From Actinomycetes bacterium (GTDB lineage: Bacteria > Actinomycetota > Acidimicrobiia > Acidimicrobiales > RAAP-2): DNA of 64,000 nt. Made by a program: the position numbers and the translations under genes. Positions 46,732 through 56,941 of this stretch are shown piece after piece; within the stretch, counting starts at the first letter, position 1, and each line of letters starts with the position of its first letter. The notes under the pieces were generated by a model. That model was not told the DNA's origin and made no database searches. It worked only from the letters and a program-made list of their open reading frames with translations. The DNA lies in assembly GCA_021791895.1 (NCBI GenBank), contig JAJYVS010000008.1, positions 17,973-81,972 on the forward strand. Reading direction: 5' to 3'.

Positions 46732-47065
46732 TCAGGGCTTCACGGCCTCGAGGTAGAGGCGGGTGGTGGCCTCATGTCCATGGGGGGCCGGGATTCGGCT
46801 CCGGTCACGACCAGCCCGCAGACCCGAGCGCCGACGCGAGCTCCTCGATCCCGAACAAGGTGGCGACAAAGGGCACCCGCTCGCCCACGAACTTGCCCAC
46901 CTGGCCCGGCCCACAACCGAGATCAACGACGGGTCCACAGGTGGCGTCGGCGAACGCCACCAGCAGCTCCCGGTCCTTGGGCTTCACGTCCAACTCCTCG
47001 ACGAAGCGCTCCTCGTAGCGATCGGCCACCGAGTCGCAGGAAGCACCAAGGGCATGCCAGGCCAT
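46732..47065 (-). pseudogene. SAM-dependent methyltransferase with apparent internal deletion and frameshift
   Basis: MAWHALGASCDSVADRYEERFVEELDVKPKDRELLVAFADATCGPVVDLGCGPGQVGKFVGERVPFVATLFGIEELASALGSAGWS*, then HGHEATTRLYLEAVKP* in another frame. The middle of the domain is absent. Confidence 0.7.
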
Positions 47066-47162
47066 CCGATCGCCTCCCTCACGCGGGCCGTTGCCGAGTC
47101 ACCCGGGTTCACCAACGTCGGCGGCGGTATGGGTCGGTTCGACCGTGCGGTGGCCACGAGCG

Positions 47163-47543
47163 ATGCCGGCGCCGAGATGGCGCCCGAGCGCAGAAGAGCT
47201 CGAGGCCCTGCGGCAACTGGCCCGGAGCGACGCGCCGACGGAGCGCCGGTTGGCGGCGAAGAACCTATGCACCTGCCAGGGCAGAGCAACGACGACCCGG
47301 TGGGTGACACCCAGCTGCGCGGGTTCGAGGACCCCGGTCCAGGTGAGCGTCGAGACGCCCTCCATGACCGACAGCACCGCCCCGCGACCGGGTTTCGACC
47401 GTGGTCGCGGCCCTGGAGAGGCACTGGAACGATCCGGATCCCTGGCTGCGACGCGGCATCCGCAAGACGCTCGCCCACTACCGGCGTTCTCGGACCTTGA
47501 GCGACGCGCCCGGCGTCCCTCTTGGACACCGGACACGACGTGG
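47163..47543 (+). pseudogene. HEAT-repeat-like protein, frameshifted
   Basis: MPAPRWRPSAEELEALRQLARSDAPTERRLAAKNLCTC in one frame; VVAALERHWNDPDPWLRRGIRKTLAHYRRSRTLSDAP downstream in another. Confidence 0.55.
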
Positions 47544-48746
47544 CTAGTCGGCGGTCGTGTCGCCCCCCGCCACCGCCACCGCGGTCTCGGCCATCACCCG
47601 GGCCGCCACCGCCAGGGCCCGCTCGTCGATGGCGAAGCGGGGGCTGTGGTGCGTGCCGCTGCTGCCATCGGCCAGCGCCGCACCCACGAAGAAGTAACAG
47701 CCCGGGAGGCGGTTCAGGAATTCGCTCACGTCGTCGCTCGGAGTGACCGGCGGCAGGGCGAGGACCCCTGTCGCACCGAGCACCCGCCTGGCCACCGCCT
47801 GGGTGACGGCGGTCACTGATGGGTCGTTGACCACTGCCGGGGCGCTGCCCAGCACCTGGAACTCGACCTCCACGCCGTGCTGGTCACCGAGGCGCCGGCA
47901 CAGCGAACCGAGCCGGGCGAGGGCCTCGGCGCACTGTTGGGGGGTGAAGGTCCGGAGCGTCCCCCAGAGGGTCGCCCGGTCGGGCACCACGTTCGGCGCG
48001 CTGCCCGCCACCACCTTGCCGGCAGTACACATGCAGGGCACCTGTTCGAAGTCCATGCCAGCCACCGCGGAGCCAAGATCCAAGACCGCCTGGCCGATAG
48101 CCACGACCACGTCGCCGCCGGATCGGGCGATCGCCCCGTGCCCGCCCGGTCCCGAGACCGTGATGGCAAAGACGTGGACCTCGGCCATGGTCACTCCGGG
48201 GCGGATCCCCACCATGCCGACCGGGGCGAGAGAGGTGACGTGGTGTCCGATCACGGCACCGCCTTCGGTGCCGTCGAGCACCCCGGCGTCGAGCATCGAG
48301 CTGGCCCCACCGAGGAGCTCTTCTGCTGGCTGGAACACGAAGAGGTAGCTGCCGGCCAAGTCCTCGGCCCGCTCGGCGAGCACCCTCGCCACACCGAGCA
48401 GCGCCGCGGTGTGCGCGTCGTGGCCGCAGGCGTGCATCCGTCCGGCCATTTCCGAGGCGAAGGGGAGATCGACACCCTCGGTCACGGGCAGCGCGTCGAT
48501 GTCTGCCCGCAGGACGACCGGCCGGCCCGGTCGACCGCCGGTCAAGGCGAAGGCAGCTCCGGTCGGTGTGCGCAACGGGCGCTCGTCGAGACCGAGCGAG
48601 CCGAGACGCTGCTTGATGAGCGAGGTGGTCTCGACTTCCTCGAACCCGAGCTCGGGACGGCGATGAAGCAGGCGACGGGTGTCAATCATCTCGTCGAATG
48701 CCGCGTCCACCAGGGCACCGAGGGACAAGGAGGGCTCGCTCACCAC
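47544..48746 (-). CDS. M20-family amidohydrolase (hippurate/IAA-amino-acid hydrolase type)
   Basis: DTRRLLHRRPELGFEEVETTSLIKQRL..VVLRADIDALPVTE..GRMHACGHDAHTAALLGVARVLAE..TPSDDVSEFLNRLPGCYFFVG. Confidence 0.95.
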   Translation of the reverse strand: MVSEPSLSLGALVDAAFDEMIDTRRLLHRRPELGFEEVETTSLIKQRLGSLGLDERPLRTPTGAAFALTGGRPGRPVVLRADIDALPVTEGVDLPFASEMAGRMHACGHDAHTAALLGVARVLAERAEDLAGSYLFVFQPAEELLGGASSMLDAGVLDGTEGGAVIGHHVTSLAPVGMVGIRPGVTMAEVHVFAITVSGPGGHGAIARSGGDVVVAIGQAVLDLGSAVAGMDFEQVPCMCTAGKVVAGSAPNVVPDRATLWGTLRTFTPQQCAEALARLGSLCRRLGDQHGVEVEFQVLGSAPAVVNDPSVTAVTQAVARRVLGATGVLALPPVTPSDDVSEFLNRLPGCYFFVGAALADGSSGTHHSPRFAIDERALAVAARVMAETAVAVAGGDTTAD

Positions 48747-48795
48747 TCGAAGACCCTACCGGGTCGCCGACAAGGCAACGGGTCCTCGGGTCGGT

Positions 48796-49581
48796 TCAGC
48801 GGGCCTCGAGCACCGATCGAAGTCGGGCGATCTCGTTGCTGACGAGCGCGTCGACCCCCGCATCGAGCACTCGGTGCATCTCGGCCTCGTCGTCCACCGT
48901 CCAGGTGGAGACCCGACGGCCGGCCTGGTGGGCGGCGTCGACACGCTCCGGTGTGACCAGCCAGAATGCCGGGTTCCAGTACTCGGCCTTGAGTGCGTCG
49001 AGCAGGTCGAGAGGAACGGGAGCGTCGGCACCCCAACTCAGGCCGATCCGGGACTCGGGCGCGAGCACCCGAAGCAGGCGCAAGGCGTCGGCGTTGCCTG
49101 TCACGAAGAGGGACCGGTCCATGGCCGTCGCCGCGCGGACCACCTCGATCGCACCCTCGACGACGTCGGCAGTCGTGAAGTCGACCATGAGCGGAACCTC
49201 GATGGTTTTGACAACCTGGGCGAGCGTCGGAATCCGCATATCGCCCGTGCCGACCTGGACCAGGTCAACCAGGTCGAGCTCGGCGACCGGCCGGTCGATG
49301 CCCCAGAGCCGCTCGAGCGTGGGGTCGTGGAGCACGACGATCTCCCCGTCCCGAGTGACCCGCAGGTCGAGTTCGACCATGTCCGCACCCGCGGCCACCG
49401 CGCCTTCGAACGCGGCCAGGGTGTTCTCCCGGTGGTGCACCGGGTCACCCCGATGGGCGATGGCGATCGGCAAGCCCACATCAGACCGCGGGTGCGGGCC
49501 CTTCGCCAGTCCCCGGCCACCCCCAGGATCGCATGATCGACCTCCGCAGCCCGACTCGGCTCGGTCGAGGGCGTCGGTCAA
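48796..49581 (-). CDS. Glycerophosphodiester phosphodiesterase family protein (true start probably internal)
   Basis: IAIAHRGDPVHHRENTLAAFEGAVAAGADMVELDLRVTRDGEIVVLHDPTLERL. Confidence 0.93.
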   Translation of the reverse strand: MTDALDRAESGCGGRSCDPGGGRGLAKGPHPRSDVGLPIAIAHRGDPVHHRENTLAAFEGAVAAGADMVELDLRVTRDGEIVVLHDPTLERLWGIDRPVAELDLVDLVQVGTGDMRIPTLAQVVKTIEVPLMVDFTTADVVEGAIEVVRAATAMDRSLFVTGNADALRLLRVLAPESRIGLSWGADAPVPLDLLDALKAEYWNPAFWLVTPERVDAAHQAGRRVSTWTVDDEAEMHRVLDAGVDALVSNEIARLRSVLEAR

Positions 49582-49649
49582 GAATGGGTGGCCCGCTGAA
49601 CCCGACGCCGATCCTGGAGCTCCGGCTGTAGTGCCGCGCCCAAGGATCT

Positions 49650-49899
49650 CCTCACCGTTGCGGTGGACCGGGGTCCGGGCAGCAACATGACCGCGTACGT
49701 CAGCTGGAACCGGGCAACCGAGGTCGACTCCTGGCGAGTTCTTGCCGGTCAGAACGCCGGATCACTCGTTCCGGTCGCCACCTCACGGCGCCAAGGCTTC
49801 GAGACGGCGTTCAACGTGCCGTCTCGACCCGCGGTCGCCGTGCGTGCCCTCGACCGCATCGGTCACGTCCTCGCCACCACCAAGGTGAGGTCCACCTAG
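49650..49899 (+). pseudogene. C-terminal fragment of an arylsulfotransferase (ASST)-like protein
   Basis: MTAYVSWNRATEVDSWRVLAGQNAGSLVPVATSRRQGFETAFNVPSRPAVAVRALDRIGHVLATTKV resembles the C-terminal beta domain; no catalytic portion upstream. Confidence 0.55.
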
Positions 49900-50047
49900 C
49901 CGACACCACCCTGCGGGTCCGTCGTGTCACCCGCACCTAAATGAGCACGTCCCTCGGCGGCGCGCCGAGGCCGGGCCAATTGCTCGGCGTCCACCCCGGG
50001 GTCCGGTGGGGTCCAGCTAGCGTCCCGGCCGTGCACACGGGGCACCC

Positions 50048-52066
50048 GTGATCTCGGAACGGTCGTGGGGTCGGGTGGGAGTCCGTCGTGCACAGGACGG
50101 CGACAGCGGGACTGCGGACACCTCGCAGGCGCTCGGCCTCGCCCTCACCGGCGCCTACGTGCTCCTCGGCCTCCAGCTGGTCGGGATGCTCTGTCTCAGC
50201 TGGTTCGTCTACCACCGGTGGTCCAACACCTGGGATTACGCGATCCGCTACCAGGGCTGGTGGGGGATCGCCCACGGGAACCTGGACCCGTTCAGCTCGG
50301 TGGCCAACCGGTTCTTCTTGCAGGACCACTTCGCCCTCATCAACTGGCCCCTCGCCGTGCTCTCCAGACTGTGGCCCCACGGGCTCTGGCCCCTGTGGAT
50401 CCAAGACCTCATGGTGGCCGCCGCCGAAGTGGGTGCGCTGCGCATCGTGACCGACTCTTTCGAGGGCGGACGATGGAGCCGTCTGTTGCCCGGGTGGAGC
50501 GCCGTGTGCCTGGTGACCGTGATGCTGGTGGCCAACCCGTTCATCTACGAGTCGGTCGGGTTCGACTTCCACTACCAGAGCGTCGGCGCGGCCTGCTTCG
50601 CCCTCCTCGCCTGGCGCGAGCTGATGGCGGGTTCTCGGGCCGGCCTCGTCGTCTTCTCGGTCCTGTGCCTCGCCTGTGGCGACATCGCCGCGACGTACCT
50701 GATCGCCCTCGGGGTGAGCGCCATGTTGGCCGGTCGAGCCACACGCCGGCAGGGGGCGGTGATGACAACGGGCGGCTTCTTTTGGATGGCCCTTGTCATC
50801 GCGCTCGGCGGCAACCGGGGGTCGAGCCTTTTCACCCACTACGGCTACCTGGCCGGGGCGGCACCCGGGGCGGCCGTGTCGATCGGGGCGGTCCTCAAGG
50901 GAGCATTCGGCGATCCCGGTCGCTGGCTGGCTCATCTGTGGTCGGATCGGGTCGACCTCTTCGCCTACGCCGGCAGCGCCGGGTTGATCGGGCTGTTCAG
51001 CCCGTGGGGGGTGCTGCCCATCCTCGTGCTGACCGAGAACGGCCTCGCCGCCGGGAGGGGGGTCGCGGCGACCGCCTACGAGAGCTTCGGCGCGGTCATC
51101 TTCCTCATCCCGTCGAGCGTGCTGGTGCTCGGCCGCTTCGCCCGCCGCCTCGAGGTGACCGCGCCGTCCCGGGCGAACCCGAAATGTTGGCGATCGGCGC
51201 TGTCTTCGGCCTTGGCCAGCGTCCTCGGGCTCTACGCGCTCGGATGGGGCGTGCTCTGGGTTCCCCGGGTCCCCGGGCGCTGGGTCCAGGTGAGCGCCGC
51301 CACCGCGTCCACCCTCGACCGGGTGAAGCAGATGATCCCCGGCACCTCCGAGGTGGTCGCCTCCCAAGGGATCATCGGTCGATTCGCCGACCGACGGTGG
51401 CTCTATCGCCTCTCCCACGGCACGACGGTCGCGCTCGAGACCCCCGAAACGTTCTTCGTCATCGTCCCGGAGGCGGGCATCGAGCTCACCACGATCCAGG
51501 AGTGCGAGGACCTCATCGGCCAGCTCCGCGGTCCACTCGGTGGGCTGCTCCTCCTTCACGCCGACGGAGTCTGGTTGCTCGAGCTGCACCGCGGGCCCGC
51601 GCTTCGTTCGGTCAGCGTGACGTCGCGCCCGATGACCCTGCCCGCCTGGATCGGCCAGACCGCCACCGGCCGCGTGATCCGCCAGGGGCCGGTTCCGAGC
51701 TGGCACGTTGCCCAGGTGTCCTCGAAGCCCGGTCGCCTCCTCTTCGGGATCGCCTGGGATGCCCGGCCCGGGTCCTACGCCCTCGCGACCAGCATCTCGA
51801 ATCGGTCCGGTGTGCAGATCGAGGTCCGGGACACCTCGAATGGACGAGTCCTCGCCCGCCGGCGAGTCGGTCCGGGCCCGTTGCGCTCGGTGACCACCGA
51901 CCTCACCGTCCCCCCGGACCGAAACGACCGCCCCTACGGCGGAGTGATCCCGTTCCGCTTCTCCCCCGCCCACCCCGACCCGGGCCAACGCCTCGAGCTA
52001 GTCATCCGCTCCCCGGGGACTGGAGCCGTCTCGATCTACCGTGCGGCGCTCCGACCCGACCGCTGA
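50048..52066 (+). CDS. DUF2079 family polytopic membrane protein (GT-C-like)
   Basis: YHRWSNTWDYAIRYQGWWGIAHGNLDPFSSVANRFFLQDHFALINWPLAVL..SVGFDFHYQSVGAACFALLAWRELM. Confidence 0.88.
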   Translation: MISERSWGRVGVRRAQDGDSGTADTSQALGLALTGAYVLLGLQLVGMLCLSWFVYHRWSNTWDYAIRYQGWWGIAHGNLDPFSSVANRFFLQDHFALINWPLAVLSRLWPHGLWPLWIQDLMVAAAEVGALRIVTDSFEGGRWSRLLPGWSAVCLVTVMLVANPFIYESVGFDFHYQSVGAACFALLAWRELMAGSRAGLVVFSVLCLACGDIAATYLIALGVSAMLAGRATRRQGAVMTTGGFFWMALVIALGGNRGSSLFTHYGYLAGAAPGAAVSIGAVLKGAFGDPGRWLAHLWSDRVDLFAYAGSAGLIGLFSPWGVLPILVLTENGLAAGRGVAATAYESFGAVIFLIPSSVLVLGRFARRLEVTAPSRANPKCWRSALSSALASVLGLYALGWGVLWVPRVPGRWVQVSAATASTLDRVKQMIPGTSEVVASQGIIGRFADRRWLYRLSHGTTVALETPETFFVIVPEAGIELTTIQECEDLIGQLRGPLGGLLLLHADGVWLLELHRGPALRSVSVTSRPMTLPAWIGQTATGRVIRQGPVPSWHVAQVSSKPGRLLFGIAWDARPGSYALATSISNRSGVQIEVRDTSNGRVLARRRVGPGPLRSVTTDLTVPPDRNDRPYGGVIPFRFSPAHPDPGQRLELVIRSPGTGAVSIYRAALRPDR

Positions 52067-52177
52067 GCGGACCCGCGGCGCCGAACCCCCGGCTGGTGTC
52101 GGCACGGCACCCGCCCACGCTCGACCCCCGAGCCCTCCGAGCCGGCGCGATCGTGGGCTCGAACTCCGACCCGGTGT

Positions 52178-53389
52178 TCAGGGGAAGATCGTCCAGCTCC
52201 CCACGGTGTAGGCGGTCATCGCGACCAGAAAGGCCAACGAACCGGTCAAGAGCACGGTGTACTTCCAGCCGTCGCGGTAGCGGAGGGCGACCGCGACGAT
52301 GAGGGGGAACGCGTCGAGGACAAGGCGCGGACGAAGCCCGACCGGCTGGGTGACCGTGGCGATGGCGGCCACCGCGATCGCGTAGATGACGAGCAACGAG
52401 GGTTGCCGGTCCCGCAGGGCGATGACGGCGGCGGCGACGGCTCCCAGCAGACAGAAGAACACGAGCCGCGGGTTGGCCGTCGTCGTGATCGGGTGGGCCA
52501 GGTTGGCCCAGAGGATCTTGAACGGGTAGGCGATCGACAGGTAGCTGTGCCACCCGCCGCGCTCGGTCTGGGTGAACGCGCCGAGACTCCCGGTGTGCTG
52601 CCAGGACCACAAAAGGTAGGCGATGGTGCCGAGAGGGGAGAGGGCCGGGGCAGCCAGCGAACTCCAGTCACGTTCACGTCGGATGGCCACGAACGCGGCC
52701 CACCCGCAGCTGAGGACGAAGGCGAGGGCGATCGGCGCCGCCGCGGTGGCGACGAAGCCGAGCGCACCGGCTAGGACCCAACGACGGCGCATCAGCGCGA
52801 GCAACCCGAAGGCAACGCCGGTGATGACGAGGCCCTCCGAGTAGATCATCGAGAACACGAAGGATCCGCCGAAGAACGCGAAGAGCAATGTGGCGCGATC
52901 GGCGGCACGTTCGCCGGCGTACTCACGGACGAGCAGCCACACCCCGATGGTCGCGGTGAGCCCGGTCAGGCTCGAGACCGCCACGCCGGCGGCGAAGTGC
53001 GACAGGCCGGTGACCCCGGACACCGCGCGGATGATGAGCGGCAGCCCGGGAAAGAAGGCGATGGTGTTGGCCAACACGTGGCCGTTCGCCGTCGGGAGGT
53101 GCGACGGGTAGCCCCCGTCCACCGCCCGCAGGTACCAGACGCTGTCCCACCGGTCGATCCGGGAGCCGAGACTCCCTCCGCCGACGACGGCGACGACCCC
53201 CATGGTGAGCAGGACCAGCGCCCGGGAGGCGAGGTAGACGAGGCCCGCCCGCCAGACGGCGACCCAGGCCCGCTCCCCCAGCCGGCCCGCGACGACCTCG
53301 CCGGCGGGCCCGGCGCGCACCGGCCTGAGGGGCTCGGTCGTCGCGGGGACGACCCACAGGTGACGACGGGTCTCGGGTGTCGACGTCAT
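52178..53389 (-). CDS. PIG-V-like membrane mannosyltransferase
   Basis: RIDRWDSVWYLRAVDGGYPSHL..NTIAFFPGLPLIIRAV..LFAFFGGSFVFSMIYSEGLVITGVAFGLLALMRRRWVLAGALGFVATAAAPIAL. Confidence 0.8.
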   Translation of the reverse strand: MTSTPETRRHLWVVPATTEPLRPVRAGPAGEVVAGRLGERAWVAVWRAGLVYLASRALVLLTMGVVAVVGGGSLGSRIDRWDSVWYLRAVDGGYPSHLPTANGHVLANTIAFFPGLPLIIRAVSGVTGLSHFAAGVAVSSLTGLTATIGVWLLVREYAGERAADRATLLFAFFGGSFVFSMIYSEGLVITGVAFGLLALMRRRWVLAGALGFVATAAAPIALAFVLSCGWAAFVAIRRERDWSSLAAPALSPLGTIAYLLWSWQHTGSLGAFTQTERGGWHSYLSIAYPFKILWANLAHPITTTANPRLVFFCLLGAVAAAVIALRDRQPSLLVIYAIAVAAIATVTQPVGLRPRLVLDAFPLIVAVALRYRDGWKYTVLLTGSLAFLVAMTAYTVGSWTIFP

Positions 53390-54969
53390 GGTGCTGCCGG
53401 GCTGGAGCTCGGGCCGAGGATCACCTCGGCCCACCGCCGTCGAGAGGCTAGCCAGACACACCCCACCACGGTGGTCACCGAGACGCCCCAGTACCAGTAC
53501 CCCGACAGCTCGGGCGACCCGACCGCGCCGACCAGAAGGATCGTCGCACCGGCGGTCAGGGCCAGGATCCGAGAGCGCTGCGAAGAGGTGGTGGCGAGGA
53601 GGATGAGACCCCAGCTGAGGTACCAGGGCCACAGGGTCGGGCCGGCCAGCACCACGAGCACCAGGACCGCCCCGAGCACCCGGACGAGGTTCTCCCGCCG
53701 GACCCGCCACAACAGCCACAACGTCCCGACGGCCGCCAGGACGCCGCCGATCGTCTGCACTGCCGTGATCGTGCCCGGCTGGGAGACGTGGAGATGGACC
53801 AGGCCGAGGATGCGGTTGATCGCCACGCCGAGCGAGACCGTCGGGGTGGCGTTGATCCGGAGCTCGGCCGGGATCCGCAGGTTGGACGGCTGGAGCCAAC
53901 GCCACCCGAGCCCACTCGCCAACGTCACACCCACGACGGTGGCCGCGACGACACCGGCGTCCTTGGCGAGGACCCGCCACCCCCGTCGTCCCCCGCCGCT
54001 CGCCCGCAGCTCGTCGACGACCAAGAAAACCACGGCGGCACCGGCGGACGCTTTGATCATGGTGGCCAGAGTGCAGAGCACGAGCGCCACGGCGCGGCGG
54101 TGATCGAGGGAGAGCGAGACCCCGGCGACCACCAGGCCCATCATCAAACAGTCGTTGTGGCCCGAAGCCATGAAGCTCAAGAGCACCAAGGGGCTGAGCA
54201 CCCCGAGCCAGACCGCCATGGCCGGGTCGGTGCCCAGCTGTCGCGCCAGACGGGGCACGAAGAAGGCCAACAGGGCCATGCCGACGATCTCGACGCCGCG
54301 CATGACCAGCACCTCGGGAACGATCGAGGTGCCGACCACCGCGGTCACCGCTCGGGCGATCTCCACGAAGACCGGTCCATAGGGGGCCGGCGAGTGGCGC
54401 CACACGCTGGCGATGGAGTTGAGCAGGGGGCCCGGTCCGAGCGCCGAGGGGGAGGCCGAATACGGATTCAGCCCGCGATGGGCGATCAGCCCCTGGCCGA
54501 TGTAGCTGTAGACGTCCTTGCTGAAGATGGGCGGGCCGAAGAGGAGGGGGATCGACCACACGACCAGGACGACGAGAGCGGCCGACATCGACAGACGTCG
54601 GTGCCGGGCTTCCACGCCCACCCCGATCCAGCCGGCGATGGCGAGGGCGGTGGCCACATAGAAGAGCACGCGCAGCACCCCGAGGTTCCCGGGCGGGAGG
54701 TGGAACCACCACTGCCCGCTCGGGGGGTTGGGCAGGGGGCCCAGCCGGGTCCCGGTGAGCGTCATCCCCGAGTAGCCGACGAACCCAAGCGCGCCGGAGA
54801 GCCACAGCGGCACCCGTCGACCCTCCGGCGTGCGGGCCCCGAGCGCCGCTCGTCCGGCCGTCGGCCGGGACAGGCCCGAAGCGGGGTCGCCGGGTGCGCC
54901 GGGCCCTCGACGGGACAGGCCGACCTTCACCGACCGGCGATCCCCATGCGCTCGGCCCGCGACAAACAC
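53386..54969 (-). CDS. Polyprenol-phosphate-mannose-dependent alpha-mannosyltransferase (MptB-like GT-C)
   Basis: IFSKDVYSYIGQGLIAHRGLNPYSASPSALGPGPLLNSIASVWRHSPAPYGPVFVEIARAV..SGHNDCLMMGLVVAGVSLSL. Confidence 0.85.
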   Translation of the reverse strand: MFVAGRAHGDRRSVKVGLSRRGPGAPGDPASGLSRPTAGRAALGARTPEGRRVPLWLSGALGFVGYSGMTLTGTRLGPLPNPPSGQWWFHLPPGNLGVLRVLFYVATALAIAGWIGVGVEARHRRLSMSAALVVLVVWSIPLLFGPPIFSKDVYSYIGQGLIAHRGLNPYSASPSALGPGPLLNSIASVWRHSPAPYGPVFVEIARAVTAVVGTSIVPEVLVMRGVEIVGMALLAFFVPRLARQLGTDPAMAVWLGVLSPLVLLSFMASGHNDCLMMGLVVAGVSLSLDHRRAVALVLCTLATMIKASAGAAVVFLVVDELRASGGGRRGWRVLAKDAGVVAATVVGVTLASGLGWRWLQPSNLRIPAELRINATPTVSLGVAINRILGLVHLHVSQPGTITAVQTIGGVLAAVGTLWLLWRVRRENLVRVLGAVLVLVVLAGPTLWPWYLSWGLILLATTSSQRSRILALTAGATILLVGAVGSPELSGYWYWGVSVTTVVGCVWLASRRRWAEVILGPSSSPAAP

Positions 54970-55121
54970 CCTGCTCTGAAGGCGTTCATAGCCGCATCGC
55001 AGCCCGACACCTTCTTCGGTCGGTAGCCGCCATGAAGCGTCGAGCCTACTGGCCCCGCCCGGGGGGACCGATGCAGGGCGCGCGCCTCTGCGAGACTCGG
55101 GGCGGCACCATCACCTTGGTC

Positions 55122-56909
55122 ATGGCAAACCCCCTCCTCCTCATCCGGCGCCGGACGGCGGCCGCCGCCGGCTCGTCCCCCCTTCCCAACGGTGCCGGAC
55201 CGGGCCTGCCCGGCGGGGAGCCCGACCGGCTCCTCCTGGCGGAACGGAGCACGTGGAGCCTGGCCTGGATCGGAGTCCTGGTCGGCGGGGTCAGCCTGTG
55301 GGGTTCATGGACCTCGTGGCCGGTCATCGACGTGCTCGCCCCGACGATCGTCGCCGTGGCCCTCTTGGGCTTCGTGCTCTGCTGGTGGGGGCCGAGCCCG
55401 AGAGCGTGGTACCACGAGGCCCTGGCCTTCACCGGTGCCCTCACCGCCGTGACCGCCAACCAGATCGTCAGCCTGCACACCCGCCGCTACTACCTCACCG
55501 ACGACTCGGCGCTCGACCACGTCGCCGCCCGCATCCTGGCCAACGGTCACAACCCCTACGGGCGGGCGCTGTCCCACGCCGCGGCACTGTTGCTCCAGAA
55601 CCCCGCCCAGTACTGGACCTACCTCGTCACCGGGGGCCACGTGGGAACGGTGTCGTACCCGGCCGGGTCCTTCCTCGTCTACGCCCCGGCCTTCGCCCTC
55701 GGCTTCCACCACCTGGTGGTGGACTGGATGGACCTCTACTTCTGGCTGGCGAGCGCGGTGCTCCTCTTCTTCCTGGTTCCCCGTTCTCTGCGGTGGCTGG
55801 CGGTGCTCGTCACCTTGACCGGGATCTTCACGGCGATGTTCACCCGCGGGAGCACCGATGCCGCCTTCCTCCCGTTCGCGATGCTCGCCCTGTGGCGCTG
55901 GGACCGTTACGGCCGGGGCCGGGGTGCCGGACTGGCCGGCTGGGTCGGCCCCGTTGCCCTCGGCATCGCGTGTTCGATCAAGCAGACGCCGTGGTTCCTC
56001 GTCCCGTTCCTTCTGATCGGCATCGTCATCGAGACCCGGCGGGCCGGGCGGGCCGCGTGGCCAGTCGTCGCCCGCTACGTCGGCATCCTGGCCGCGATCT
56101 TCGTGGCGGCGAACCTCCCGTTCATCGTGATGGATGCCGGGGCGTGGTGGCACGGGACCGTGCTGCCGTTCAGCCAACCGCTGGTCGCCGACGGTCAGGG
56201 CCTGATCTCCCTCGCCCTCCACGGCATCACCGGCGGCGCCGATCTTGGCCTGCTCACGGTGGCGGCCGGCCTGTGCTACCTGGCCACGGTGGCGGCCTTC
56301 GTGGCCTGGTATCGGCCGCTCAAGCGGCTCTGGCCGCTCCTCATCCCGGTGCCCTTCTTCTTCTCCCCCCGCAGCTTCACCAGCTACCTGATCGACCTCA
56401 TCCCGGCCGCACTGGTCGCCTTGGTCTCGGTCGAGACACCGGCGGGGCGAACCGAGCAGCCGGCACGGACGCCCCGACTACCCGGGGCCCGCCTGGCCGT
56501 GGGGGCACTGGCGGCGGCCACCGGGGTGGTGGCCGGACTGGGCCTGAGCGCCGCCCCCCTCTCGGTGGCCTATCTGTCGGCCCGCATCGGGCCCGACCAG
56601 CAGCACATCTTCGCCGTGACCGTGGCGGTGACCAACCGCACCGACACCACGTTGCGACCCCGCTTCATGGTCGACATCGGCGCCTCCCATCCGACCGGTT
56701 TCTGGACCACCCCCGGCCACCGACCGGTGGTCATCGGCCCCCATGCCACCGTCGGGGTCACGCTGTTCCCGCCGGCGCAGATCCTCGCCTACCTGCCCCC
56801 GTGGGCAGCCGACTTTGTCGTGCAGGCCTACACCGCCCACCCGAACGCCCTCAGCACCACCAACGACATCTGGCACAACTACGTCCCGAAGACGACGAAG
56901 GGACCCTGA
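55122..56909 (+). CDS. GT-C-like polytopic membrane protein (putative glycosyltransferase)
   Basis: TDDSALDHVAARILANGHNPYGRALSHAA..SYPAGSFLVYAPAFALGFHHLVVDWMDLYFWL..TRGSTDAAFLPFAMLALWRWDRY. Confidence 0.75.
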   Translation: MANPLLLIRRRTAAAAGSSPLPNGAGPGLPGGEPDRLLLAERSTWSLAWIGVLVGGVSLWGSWTSWPVIDVLAPTIVAVALLGFVLCWWGPSPRAWYHEALAFTGALTAVTANQIVSLHTRRYYLTDDSALDHVAARILANGHNPYGRALSHAAALLLQNPAQYWTYLVTGGHVGTVSYPAGSFLVYAPAFALGFHHLVVDWMDLYFWLASAVLLFFLVPRSLRWLAVLVTLTGIFTAMFTRGSTDAAFLPFAMLALWRWDRYGRGRGAGLAGWVGPVALGIACSIKQTPWFLVPFLLIGIVIETRRAGRAAWPVVARYVGILAAIFVAANLPFIVMDAGAWWHGTVLPFSQPLVADGQGLISLALHGITGGADLGLLTVAAGLCYLATVAAFVAWYRPLKRLWPLLIPVPFFFSPRSFTSYLIDLIPAALVALVSVETPAGRTEQPARTPRLPGARLAVGALAAATGVVAGLGLSAAPLSVAYLSARIGPDQQHIFAVTVAVTNRTDTTLRPRFMVDIGASHPTGFWTTPGHRPVVIGPHATVGVTLFPPAQILAYLPPWAADFVVQAYTAHPNALSTTNDIWHNYVPKTTKGP

Positions 56910-56941
56910 GCCCTGTCGGGCGGGGGCCAGCCCGGAGGTGC

